A stretch of DNA of 24,056 nt from Deltaproteobacteria bacterium (lineage in GTDB: Bacteria > Desulfobacterota > DSM-4660 > Desulfatiglandales > HGW-15). Positions 1 through 6,614 of this stretch are shown here, in pieces. The first letter of the stretch is position 1. Each line of letters begins with the position of its first letter. The stretch covers positions 1-24,056 of the forward strand of contig JAFGPH010000625.1 of assembly GCA_016926135.1 (NCBI GenBank), given 5' to 3'. The notes below the pieces were generated by a model. That model was not told the DNA's origin. It searched no databases and saw only the letters and a program-made list of their open reading frames with translations. Both the position numbers and the translations under genes were made by a program.

Positions 1-2
1 AT

Positions 3-320
3 CGGATTGACCGTCCAGGAGTTGCTCAAATACAGGTAGAAGAAGAGAATGAGATGGCGGCCCTGAAACGCATCGCAGAGTCCAGGGGTATGAACCAGAC
101 CGACCTCGTAAAGGAATGGGTGAGCGAAAAGTTGCGGGTTTCCTGCGGGCAAGGCAGCCCCATGTGCCACTTGGTATTGACATCACTTCTCATTACACTT
201 AGGATCCATTCCCGAAAGGGGCAGGTGTTCGAGCCTCCTCTCTCGCACCAGGCACGTGCAGGGAAGAAGACAATAGTCAAAATTCGAAATGTGGGAAAGA
301 AAGGTTCTTTACGACTATGA
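3..320 (+). CDS. Ribbon-helix-helix (CopG-like) protein, 5'-truncated, with an aberrant C-terminal tail
   Basis: The frame is open from the left edge of the window, so the true start lies upstream. The first 45 or so residues look like the end of a CopG/BrnA-type RHH domain: a short beta-strand-like AQIQVEEE, then a helix around ALKRIAESRGM, then NQTDLVKEWVSEKLR. Such proteins are DNA-binding antitoxins or small regulators. After the KLR the frame runs on without a stop for about 60 residues, straight through the tRNA-Leu remnant at 198-250, and closes at a TGA that overlaps the next ATG (ATGA at 317-320). I therefore suspect that only the first part is original coding sequence and that the tail is read-through created by a rearrangement. 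No toxin gene follows. The protein could also be an ordinary CopG-like regulator. Confidence 0.4.
   Translation, partial: RIDRPGVAQIQVEEENEMAALKRIAESRGMNQTDLVKEWVSEKLRVSCGQGSPMCHLVLTSLLITLRIHSRKGQVFEPPLSHQARAGKKTIVKIRNVGKKGSLRL
177..205 (+). promoter_or_regulatory. Candidate sigma-70 promoter upstream of the lipoprotein gene
   Basis: A perfect -35 box TTGACA (177-182) is followed after 17 nt by TAGGAT (200-205), which matches four of six bases of the -10 consensus. Transcription would start near 212 and run into the lipoprotein gene at 317. The -10 box lies inside the anticodon loop and stem of the tRNA remnant, so this promoter may have been made by the integration junction. It is a prediction from sequence only. 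Confidence 0.4.
198..250 (+). pseudogene. 3' half of a tRNA-Leu(UAG), probable attachment-site scar
   Basis: Reading back from CCA at 248-250: discriminator A247, acceptor 3' strand CTCTCGC (240-246, needing a 5' partner GCGAGAG, as in many bacterial tRNA-Leu), T arm 223-239 with loop TTCGAGC and stem AGGTG/CTCCT (four of five pairs; T226 faces T236), and a class II variable arm CCC-GAAA-GGG (211-220). Before that is an anticodon loop CTTAGGA (198-204) with anticodon TAG and the 3' anticodon-stem strand TCCAT. The 5' anticodon-stem strand does not pair (193-197), and no D arm or 5' acceptor is present, so homology starts at the anticodon loop. That is the usual extent of the tRNA segment duplicated by tyrosine-integrase elements. 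No integrase gene is in the window. Confidence 0.7.
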
Positions 321-739
321 AAAAGGGTGCACTCCTCATCGTTACCGTGTTACTCATGCTTTCCTCTCTCTCATGCGACAGTCCGAGGGTTCAAGAGCGA
401 TACCTCATGCCCCATGTCGGCACATGGGTCGGCCTGGACCGCGCGGGCGTGAAGGGAACCGTCGTCTTCGGGGAGAGAGGAACAGGGAGCATGGAATTTC
501 AAAACACCCACAACAAATTTCAATACGTTTTCGATTACTCGAAGCAGCCGGTCTGGCTGGACCTTTTGTACACCCGGGAAGGAAGGCCTTTCAGGGCGAA
601 ATTGATCGTGAAATTCCTGGATGAAAACCGTTTGCAGTTCTACACTTTCTTCGATGAAACGAGGCCCCCTGCATTTCCCGACGGAAAATCGGTGAACTTG
701 ATGACCCTTACCAGAGTCAACCGCGTGAAAAAGGGATGA
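317..739 (+). CDS. Small lipoprotein of unknown function
   Basis: A 140-aa protein with a classical type II signal peptide: basic MKK start, hydrophobic core LLIVTVLLMLSS, and a lipobox ending in Cys20 (LSC). Residue +2 after the Cys is Asp, which in enterobacteria favours retention in the inner membrane; whether that rule holds here is unknown. The mature part (about 120 aa) has no domain I recognise. It contains GTWVGLDR and KGTVVFGERGTG segments that suggest a small beta-rich fold, and ends in a basic RVNRVKKG. The ATG overlaps the stop of the upstream frame (ATGA). The next gene follows 37 bp downstream on the same strand and also encodes an exported protein, so the two may be co-transcribed. 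Confidence 0.75.
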   Translation: MKKGALLIVTVLLMLSSLSCDSPRVQERYLMPHVGTWVGLDRAGVKGTVVFGERGTGSMEFQNTHNKFQYVFDYSKQPVWLDLLYTREGRPFRAKLIVKFLDENRLQFYTFFDETRPPAFPDGKSVNLMTLTRVNRVKKG

Positions 740-776
740 AGATGAACCGCATCTGCACAAGGAGTGTCGAAAAGCG

Positions 777-1175
777 ATGAAGCGATTCCTTTTCGGTTTG
801 ATTTCTCTCGGCGTTTTTTGCAGCCTTCAGGCCTGGTACGGGACCCTTCAACCGTCTCATGCCCAGGAAAGCGAGGTCGCCCGTTTGCAGTCACGAATTT
901 CCCAGCTCGAGACCAAGCTGCAGGAAATGGAGGCCCTTCTGAAGGAATGTGAGGAGGCTCGAAAGTCCGGCCAGTTTGAACAGTTCGGCGGACAGAACAA
1001 GAAGAACTGGAGGAAGCTCACCAAAGGCATGCAGGAGACTCAAGTAAAAAGCATGCTGGGCGAGCCCAGCAAGGTCATCCAGGGGGTCAAGACCCTCTGG
1101 TATTATCCCAACATCTACTGCGGATACGTCACGTTCGACGAAAAAGGTCGGGTGATCGGATGGAATGAGCCCTGA
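777..1175 (+). CDS. Secreted coiled-coil protein with a C-terminal SmpA/BamE-like domain
   Basis: 132 aa. The N-terminus is a Sec signal peptide (MKRFLFGLISLGVF core) with a likely signal peptidase I site after SHA (residue 29). Residues about 32-62 form a heptad-like coiled coil (VARLQSRISQLETKLQEMEALLKECEEA). Residues about 75-132 look like the small SmpA/OmlA (BamE) beta-alpha fold: NWRKLTKGMQETQVKSMLG (the typical 'G-M-t..qV...lG.P' stretch), then TLWYYP and the closing strand YVTFDEKGRVIGW. It has no lipobox, so unlike true BamE it would be soluble in the periplasm or bound through its coiled coil. An SD-like AAGGAG (759-764) lies 12 nt before the ATG. Its role is unknown; envelope maintenance is a guess from the fold. 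Confidence 0.75.
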   Translation: MKRFLFGLISLGVFCSLQAWYGTLQPSHAQESEVARLQSRISQLETKLQEMEALLKECEEARKSGQFEQFGGQNKKNWRKLTKGMQETQVKSMLGEPSKVIQGVKTLWYYPNIYCGYVTFDEKGRVIGWNEP

Positions 1176-1246
1176 GATTGATATCTCTTTAGCGATTTGC
1201 TGAGAATCAAGAGAATTTCAGGTAAATTGAAATCCGGGCCGCACAT

Positions 1247-2080
1247 ATGGAGAACCTTCAGAATGCCATCACCGTGATCGAGCCCAAAAAGGGCTGGATA
1301 CCGCTCGATTTTCGAGAGGTGTGGAACTATCGGGAGCTCCTCTATTTTCTTACCAAGAGAGACATCAAGGTCCGATACAGGCAAACGGTCTTGGGGGGTC
1401 TCTGGGCCATTATCCAGCCGTTCTTTACCATGGTCGTTTTCACCCTCTTTTTCGGCCGAATGGCCAGGATGCCCTCTGACGGCATCCCCTACCCGATCTT
1501 CGTGTATGCGGGACTTCTCCCCTGGACCTATTTTGCCAACGCGGTCTCCATGTCCGGGAACAGCCTGGTGGGAAGCGCAAACCTGATCACCAAGGTGTAT
1601 TTTCCCCGGCTGATCGTGCCGGCCTCCGCGGCCCTGGCCGGGCTCCTGGACTTCTGCGTCGCCCTGATCGTGCTCATCGGTCTGATGGTTTACTACCAGG
1701 TTTTGCCGGGACCTGCCGTTGTTCTCTTTCCCGTGCTTGCAGCTCTTACCTTCCTTTGCGCCCTGGGGGTGGGTCTCTGGCTATCGGCCCTGAATGTTCA
1801 GTACAGGGATATCCGGTACGTGATCCCTTTTCTCATCCAGATCTGGATGTTCGTTTCCCCTGTCATCTACCCGATCGGCCTGGTTTCGGAAAGCTACCGT
1901 TGGCTCATGGCCCTCAACCCCATGGGAGGCGTGATCCACGCCTACCGGGCGACCCTACTGGGACATCAGCCGGTGGACTGGGCCCTGCTGGGCATCTCCA
2001 CGCTGGTCATTCTGCTCCTTGTCCTGGGAGGGCTCTTCTATTTCCGGAGAATGGAGAGGGGGTTTGCGGATGTGGTATGA
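1247..2080 (+). CDS. wzm: ABC-2 type polysaccharide export permease (Wzm family)
   Basis: 277 aa, the usual size for Wzm/TagG/KpsM-type permeases. An amphipathic N-terminal stretch with the family motif RDIKVRYRQTVLGGLWAIIQP (residues about 38-58) is followed by six predicted membrane segments: about 55-75, 90-110, 125-152, 155-180, 195-215 and 245-265. The YRDIRYVIPFLIQIWMFVSPVIYP stretch is characteristic of O-antigen and teichoic-acid exporters. It would pair with the Wzt ATPase to move a finished, lipid-linked glycan across the inner membrane. The wzt gene is not adjacent: a toxin-antitoxin module and about 900 bp lie between them. No clear Shine-Dalgarno precedes the ATG at 1247, but no other in-frame start fits. 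GC content is high (near 70% in places), unlike the central glycosyltransferase block. Confidence 0.93.
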   Translation: MENLQNAITVIEPKKGWIPLDFREVWNYRELLYFLTKRDIKVRYRQTVLGGLWAIIQPFFTMVVFTLFFGRMARMPSDGIPYPIFVYAGLLPWTYFANAVSMSGNSLVGSANLITKVYFPRLIVPASAALAGLLDFCVALIVLIGLMVYYQVLPGPAVVLFPVLAALTFLCALGVGLWLSALNVQYRDIRYVIPFLIQIWMFVSPVIYPIGLVSESYRWLMALNPMGGVIHAYRATLLGHQPVDWALLGISTLVILLLVLGGLFYFRRMERGFADVV

Positions 2081-2097
2081 GAAAACGGATCGAGGTT

Positions 2098-2219
2098 CAG
2101 GGTGCAAGGTTTCAGATCTATGAAAAGAGGTTGAAAAGAAAACACCAGATACACGTTCGATCATTCGAATTGCCGTGCGCCATGCAATGACTTTCACTTT
2201 CTTCTCTCCTTGCGCCCTG
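2098..2219. repeat. Imperfect inverted repeat flanking the spacer between wzm and the toxin-antitoxin module
   Basis: CAGGGTGCAAGG at 2098-2109 has its reverse complement, with one mismatch, as CCTTGCGCCCTG at 2208-2219 (11 of 12 positions). The 122-bp segment between the outer ends has no convincing gene and is AT-richer than wzm. The arrangement resembles terminal inverted repeats of a tiny non-autonomous element, or arms of a long RNA structure. I see no target-site duplication. Confidence 0.35.
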
Positions 2220-2224
2220 CCCTA

Positions 2225-2259
2225 TTGACACCTAAGATGTAATGATGTAGTGATGTAAT
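2225..2259 (+). promoter_or_regulatory. Putative promoter and operator of the vapBC module, with three tandem 8-bp repeats
   Basis: A consensus -35 hexamer TTGACA (2225-2230) is followed by three back-to-back octamers: GATGTAAT (2236-2243), GATGTAGT (2244-2251) and GATGTAAT (2252-2259). RHH antitoxins such as VapB and CopG bind short tandem or inverted repeats that cover their own promoter, so this is a reasonable operator for the protein starting at 2288. No good -10 box is found at 16-18 nt spacing; TGTAAT at 2254-2259 is the best hexamer but is 23 nt away. The operator reading is therefore firmer than the promoter reading. Confidence 0.5.
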
Positions 2260-2287
2260 AAATCAAACAACAAATGGGGGGCTTGAA

Positions 2288-2521
2288 GTGCATCGTACCC
2301 AGATCATTATAGAAGACTGGCAGTATGAACATCTCAGGATGATCTCCGAGGAGAAAGGAAAGAGCATATCATCCGTTGTGAGGGATATGCTCACGTCTTT
2401 TCTCGAGGCTGACGAACCTGGACGTTCTTTAGAGGCACTGTGCGGACTCGGGGAAGATCAAGGGGCCTCCGGAAAGGACCATGACCTGTTCCTATACAAA
2501 ACGGGGATGAACCGTGATTGA
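2288..2521 (+). CDS. VapB-like ribbon-helix-helix antitoxin
   Basis: 77 aa from a GTG start, preceded by a G-rich stretch (2276-2281). The N-terminus RTQIIIEDWQYEHLRMISEEKGKSISSVVRDML is a canonical RHH_1/CopG domain: one beta strand (QIIIED), helix A (WQYEHLRMISEEKG) and helix B (SISSVVRDMLTSFL). The acidic, Gly-rich C-terminal part (residues about 40-77) would wrap the partner toxin. The stop overlaps the toxin start by 8 nt (2514-2521), the translational coupling usual for toxin-antitoxin pairs. The three octamer repeats just upstream are the likely autoregulatory operator. The family is named from domain type and partner; I cannot tell which VapB subgroup it belongs to. Confidence 0.8.
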   Translation: MHRTQIIIEDWQYEHLRMISEEKGKSISSVVRDMLTSFLEADEPGRSLEALCGLGEDQGASGKDHDLFLYKTGMNRD

Positions 2522-2915
2522 GCGCGTGCTGTTGGACACGAGCGCCCTTTATGCTCACATGAACACCAAGGACCCGGACCACAACAGGGTAAAAGGGTAT
2601 CTCTTGGCTTTCCACGGAAACCTTTTCATCACCAACTTCATTTTTGATGAAATCATCACGCTGGCTTTGACCAGAATGGGCCATAGGAAGGCCGTATTCA
2701 CCGGTGAGACACTGATGAATCAAAAGGGTCTCGCCATTGTACGGGTAAGCCCGGCAGATGAGAAAATCGCCTGGGACCTCTTTGTCAATCGCCCTGACAA
2801 GACGTACAGCTTCACGGACTGCACCAGTTTTGCCATCATGAGGAGGCTGGGAATCAGCAGGGCACTCACGGTTGACCCTCATTTTCAACAGGAAGGTTTT
2901 GAACTGGTGGTTTAG
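2514..2915 (+). CDS. VapC-like PIN-domain toxin ribonuclease
   Basis: 133 aa, standard PIN size, starting at GTG 2514. The acidic residues that bind Mg2+ are visible in the usual order: Asp8 in LLDTSAL, Glu46 in IFDEI, Asp102 in FTDCTSF and Asp121 in TVDPHF. The active site looks intact, so this should be a working endoribonuclease, held inactive by the RHH protein encoded just upstream. VapC toxins typically cut tRNA or rRNA and stop translation; the target here is unknown. The pair sits between the two subunit genes of the polysaccharide exporter on the same strand. The gene ends 93 bp before wzt, so read-through into wzt is possible. Confidence 0.85.
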   Translation: MIERVLLDTSALYAHMNTKDPDHNRVKGYLLAFHGNLFITNFIFDEIITLALTRMGHRKAVFTGETLMNQKGLAIVRVSPADEKIAWDLFVNRPDKTYSFTDCTSFAIMRRLGISRALTVDPHFQQEGFELVV

Positions 2916-3008
2916 GGCTGCCGTACACGTGTCTCGAACGCAGACTCTGTCAGCGGCCTCTCAAGACGAAACGAACCCGGCTCTGTGAGAAACTCTGTGC
3001 TGTAGGCT

Positions 3009-4295
3009 ATGCCTGATACAGTCATCCAAGTCGAAAACCTCTCCAAGCTTTACCGCATCGGTGCACGGGAGGCGGGTTACCGCACATTCCGGGAGACCCT
3101 CGTCGATGCAGTGAAGGCCCCCCTCCAGAGGCTCGGCGGCCTTTTCAGTCCGCCCTCCGTCCTCCATCTCCGGACCTCCGACCTGCTTTGGGCTCTGAAA
3201 GACGTCTCCTTTGACGTAAAGCAGGGTGAGGTCGTGGGCATCATCGGCCGAAACGGCGCCGGCAAAAGCACCCTTCTGAAGATCCTCTCCAAAATCACGG
3301 AACCCACCAAAGGCCGGGTCCAACTGCGCGGACGCGTGGGCTCCCTGTTGGAGGTGGGAACCGGTTTCCATCCGGAGCTGACCGGCCACGAGAACATCTA
3401 TCTCTACGGTGCCATCCTGGGCATGAACCGCTGGGAGATCACCCGCAAATTCGACGAGATCGTGGCCTTTGCCGAACTGGAAAAATTCATCGACACCCCG
3501 GTCAAACGATACTCCAGCGGCATGTACATGCGGCTGGCCTTTGCCGTGGCCGCCCACCTGGAGCCGGAGATCTTGCTGGTGGACGAGGTACTGGCGGTGG
3601 GAGATGCGGCATTTCAGAAGAAGTGCCTGGGGAAGATGGGGGACGTTTCCAAAGAAGGAAGGACCATCCTGTTTGTCAGCCACCATATGGGGTCGATCTC
3701 TCTCTTGTGCACAACAGGGGTTCTGCTACAGGATGGAAGTCTCAATCTGCGAGGTCCCATCGATGAGGTAGTTAGTCACTACATGAGCACGGGGGTGAAG
3801 CTGCAGGGGAAAGCGTCGCTTCTTCAGGATCGACAGATAAGCAACGATGACTTCGCATTTCGGGATGTCTTGATCAGAACCGCGGAGGGAAACGATCAGG
3901 CGACGGTCGATTTGCTGAAAGGATTCGATCTCGCCATACAGTATGAGATCTTGAAACCTCTTTCCCAGGTCATTGTCGGGTTCAGGCTTTGGACATTGGG
4001 AGAGCAGTGCGTCTTTACAAGCACCGATGTGGATCAGCAACCGGATCTCCTGACCGTTCGCAGACATCCAGGCAAGTACTTGGCCATTTGCCACATTCCG
4101 GGGGACTATCTTCGACCGGGACAATACTATCTCGATGTGGCAGCCAGTATCCCCAACATGCGCGTGCTGGAGGATCTGAAGAGAATCATCACATTTGAAG
4201 TCGTGGATACCGGTAGCTTGGACGCGAAGCTCTCGGTGGGAAGGCAAGGGGTAATAGCGCCAACCTTGGAATGGATATCCACCAAGGAAGAATAG
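3009..4295 (+). CDS. wzt: ABC transporter ATPase for polysaccharide export with a C-terminal glycan-binding domain (Wzt)
   Basis: 428 aa, the long form of Wzt. The nucleotide-binding domain (residues about 5-255) has Walker A GRNGAGKS (80-87), signature SSGMYMRL (169-176), Walker B LLVDE with Asp192/Glu193, and the H-loop SHH (224-226). The linker segment around 20-60 (SKLYRIGA...) is typical of O-antigen ATPases. Residues about 270-428 form a beta-rich extension like the Wzt C-terminal domain, which in E. coli O8/O9a binds the modified non-reducing end of the O-chain and so couples termination to export. GC content falls from about 68% in the ATPase part to about 47-53% in this extension, suggesting separate histories. 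The start at 3009 has only a weak ribosome site. Confidence 0.93.
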   Translation: MPDTVIQVENLSKLYRIGAREAGYRTFRETLVDAVKAPLQRLGGLFSPPSVLHLRTSDLLWALKDVSFDVKQGEVVGIIGRNGAGKSTLLKILSKITEPTKGRVQLRGRVGSLLEVGTGFHPELTGHENIYLYGAILGMNRWEITRKFDEIVAFAELEKFIDTPVKRYSSGMYMRLAFAVAAHLEPEILLVDEVLAVGDAAFQKKCLGKMGDVSKEGRTILFVSHHMGSISLLCTTGVLLQDGSLNLRGPIDEVVSHYMSTGVKLQGKASLLQDRQISNDDFAFRDVLIRTAEGNDQATVDLLKGFDLAIQYEILKPLSQVIVGFRLWTLGEQCVFTSTDVDQQPDLLTVRRHPGKYLAICHIPGDYLRPGQYYLDVAASIPNMRVLEDLKRIITFEVVDTGSLDAKLSVGRQGVIAPTLEWISTKEE

Positions 4296-4349
4296 ACAAT
4301 TGGCCGGGTGACACTGTGACAGAAGGCGGTTCTGTGCGACCGGTGGTTG

Positions 4350-5099
4350 ATGACGCATGAGAGGCATTCGTTGAGGACGCTGCGGGCAACACTTGGGAAA
4401 CTGGTCGAAGAGATCCGTTCTTACAGTACCCGGAAGATTCTGTTTCGCCTTGGGCTGCTTCAGTTCATTGCCCGAATTTTTCGGCTGAAGGTATCCGCAT
4501 CACTCTACCTGGAAGACTATTACCTGTCTGATGGCGGGTGCGATGGATACAGGGAATTTGCAGTGCATCGGGGGCAAAAGCTGCCGGTCAGACTCGAAGC
4601 TGTTCTCTCCGAGATGGGGAATGTTGAAGGTCACTCGATTCTTGATCTAGGCTGCGGACGAGGCGAACTTCTCTTTCATTTGGAGATTAGTGCTGACCGC
4701 GTTGTGGGTATTGATTACAGCTCCGCCGCGATAGAGATCTGTCGAAAATTCGTAAAGAAGGCCCATTTGATTCATGCAGACATCGTCCAGTTCCTCCCCT
4801 GCTTCGAAGCCCCTCAATTCGACCACGCGTTGATGATCGATGTAGTGGAGCATTTGTTTGACTGGGAGCTCGAAATCGTCTTCAAACATGTAGCCCGACT
4901 GCTGAAGAACAACGGCTTGCTCTACGTGGACACACCCCTCCTGTCCAAAAGGGCTTATAGCGTCATGCACGTCAACATCAAACACAGTGCCGAACAATAC
5001 TTGCCTTTTCTCCCCCATTTCGCGATTGAAAAGGTAGTCTCTGCAGACCCATCCGGATCAGACTTCCTCATCAAATTTCGGAAGAGCAGATGGCCATGA
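4350..5099 (+). CDS. SAM-dependent class I methyltransferase (first of three)
   Basis: 249 aa. After an N-terminal basic, partly hydrophobic region (residues about 1-90), a Methyltransf_11/23-type Rossmann fold carries motif I ILDLGCGRGE (97-106), the acidic end of strand 2 in VVGIDYS, a motif II/III region IHADIVQF, and MIDVVEHLFD. It would transfer a methyl group from SAM to a sugar hydroxyl or a chain-end group. It starts 54 bp after wzt and its end overlaps the next methyltransferase. I chose ATG 4350 over the TTG three bases earlier. In ABC-exported O-antigens a methyltransferase caps the chain and Wzt reads that cap; the position next to wzt fits, but the substrate is unknown. A lipid or small-molecule methyltransferase cannot be excluded. 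Confidence 0.8.
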   Translation: MTHERHSLRTLRATLGKLVEEIRSYSTRKILFRLGLLQFIARIFRLKVSASLYLEDYYLSDGGCDGYREFAVHRGQKLPVRLEAVLSEMGNVEGHSILDLGCGRGELLFHLEISADRVVGIDYSSAAIEICRKFVKKAHLIHADIVQFLPCFEAPQFDHALMIDVVEHLFDWELEIVFKHVARLLKNNGLLYVDTPLLSKRAYSVMHVNIKHSAEQYLPFLPHFAIEKVVSADPSGSDFLIKFRKSRWP

Positions 5100-5803
5100 G
5101 AGATCTCCATCCGAGGCAGAGTCTTGTTCACATTGCCTGGCGAAGTACTCTTCGACTTCGAATCCGGCTCGCAACTCGTTTTAGAGGCCTTTTCCCGCAC
5201 CTCTATTCTACCCTGGATTCACGGGGCGAGTTTCCACCCGTTCAATCCGCAGCATACCGGCTTGTCACGGATCACTACTTGAGGGCTGGAGACTCCGCAC
5301 TGGATGTGGGATTCGGTCTGGGCTATGGGTTGGAGATCCTCTCAGAGAAGGCCGTAAAGTTGTGCGGGATTGACATCGATCGAAAGGCTGTTGCCCATGT
5401 TCAAGAGACGCTGAGCGTTCGGGGAATTGAGGAGCTTCGCCATTACGATGGCTATTCGATTCCTTATTCCGAAAAAACGTTTGACGCGGTGACTTGTGTC
5501 GATGTCATAGAGCATGTTCCTGACTATGCGAGGCTGTTGAGGGAGCTTTGCAGGGTTGCGCGGCGAACCCTCTTCCTTTCCACTCCCAATCGCAGACCCG
5601 AGCATACAGGGCCGGATGGGAAACCCAAGAATCCATGGCACATCAGGGAGTGGAGTTTTGACGAATTTGACGACATTCTCAAAGAATTGGGCGTAAAATA
5701 CGAATGGAATTTCCTGAATGGACCATGGGAAGGCCCGTTCACTGTGACACAGCAAATTACCGACTCAACCATGGCTTTGGCCCCGGCTATTCTTATTCAT
5801 TGA
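5090..5803 (+). CDS. SAM-dependent class I methyltransferase (second of three)
   Basis: 237 aa. Motif I is LDVGFGLGYG (71-80), with Phe where Cys or Ser is more common; it is followed by LCGIDIDRKAV (strand 2 acidic end), FDAVTCVDVIEHVPDY (motif II, the usual 'D.iEHv') and LFLSTPNR (motif III). The C-terminal NPWHIREWSFDEFDDIL is typical of Methyltransf_11/23 enzymes of polysaccharide clusters. Two starts are possible: ATG 5090, overlapping the previous gene by 10 nt, or ATG 5096, forming an ATGA overlap. GGAAGAG at 5079-5085 serves either. Tight overlap means co-translation with the upstream methyltransferase. The acceptor is unknown; a sugar of the exported glycan is the best guess. Confidence 0.82.
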   Translation: MAMRDLHPRQSLVHIAWRSTLRLRIRLATRFRGLFPHLYSTLDSRGEFPPVQSAAYRLVTDHYLRAGDSALDVGFGLGYGLEILSEKAVKLCGIDIDRKAVAHVQETLSVRGIEELRHYDGYSIPYSEKTFDAVTCVDVIEHVPDYARLLRELCRVARRTLFLSTPNRRPEHTGPDGKPKNPWHIREWSFDEFDDILKELGVKYEWNFLNGPWEGPFTVTQQITDSTMALAPAILIH

Positions 5804-5876
5804 TCCGGGCTGTGTGCTTGCCGTTGGAGAACGTTCCCCTCTCAATCCGGTCACCACGGCATGACAATGCGGGAGA

Positions 5877-6614
5877 ATGGTTTTGGCAATTACAGACGTT
5901 CTCAGAGTGGATGACTCACGATGGAAGGCTGCCCAGGAATTCGAGCTGCGTTTTGCCCGGCAGTCTGTGGATGCCGGAGATGACTCTAATCATTGGTGGT
6001 ATTCTGCGTTCGAGCGCTACAAAATTCTTTATGGAAAGTATTTCCAGAAGGCGATCGAGGTGGGGTGTGGCCCGCACACCAATATCCGGCTTCTTCTTCC
6101 TTCCATCAAGATCGAGCGCCTCTGGCTGGAGGACCCCTTGATCGATGAGTACAGGAGACTGAGCAGAAAGCGCCGTATTCTCAAATTTCTGCAATTCAGG
6201 TCTCCCACGACTATCGTCGCGCTCGCGCGCCGCTATCCGGTCACCTTCTTGTCCGAAAAGCTTGAAGATCTGTCCTTGCCTGACCAGAGCATCGACCTCT
6301 GTCTCTGCATCAACGTTCTCGATCATGTTCAGGACGTAGACCGTTGTCTTATGCAGGTGCGCCGAATCTTGAAGAGGGGGGTGCTGGTGCTCGGGCAGGA
6401 TTTGAGCAATGAACAGGACAGAGAAGCTTGTCCCGAGTCATGGAGCGACACCGGTCATCCGATGAAGATGGATGCCGAATACCTCGATTCCCGTCTCGGT
6501 GACATGACTACGCTGTTTTACAGGATCCTCCCCCGTGAAAAAGGCCGGAATCCCAGATGTCACTATGGAACCTATCTGTTCATCGGCCGGAGCAATCATG
6601 ATAGCAACCGCTGA
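5877..6614 (+). CDS. SAM-dependent methyltransferase (third of three)
   Basis: 245 aa. It begins with a region of the type DDSRWKAAQEFEL, seen in methyltransferases of O-antigen clusters, then motif I AIEVGCGPHT (59-68), a LEDPL acidic position, and the motif II region LCLCINVLDHVQDVDRCL, in which DH replaces the more usual EH. A final VLVLGQDLSN and a conserved TGHP follow. The ATG at 5877 directly abuts GGGAGA, so the spacing is poor and a slightly later start is possible. The 73-bp gap before it holds no gene. The gene's end overlaps the next glycosyltransferase by 17 nt. GC content is near 50%. It probably acts on the same glycan as its two neighbours, but nothing in the sequence fixes the acceptor. 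Confidence 0.75.
   Translation: MVLAITDVLRVDDSRWKAAQEFELRFARQSVDAGDDSNHWWYSAFERYKILYGKYFQKAIEVGCGPHTNIRLLLPSIKIERLWLEDPLIDEYRRLSRKRRILKFLQFRSPTTIVALARRYPVTFLSEKLEDLSLPDQSIDLCLCINVLDHVQDVDRCLMQVRRILKRGVLVLGQDLSNEQDREACPESWSDTGHPMKMDAEYLDSRLGDMTTLFYRILPREKGRNPRCHYGTYLFIGRSNHDSNR

Noticed and set aside
1174..1187. Possible terminator GAGAT-TGAT-ATCTC followed by TTT before wzm
   Set aside because: The stem is five pairs, mostly A-T, and the T-run is three bases. Too weak to call.
2961..3686. Minus-strand frame of 241 codons opposite wzt
   Set aside because: Opposite the Walker A to H-loop region of a textbook ATPase; His/Gln/Asp-rich translation typical of antisense frames.
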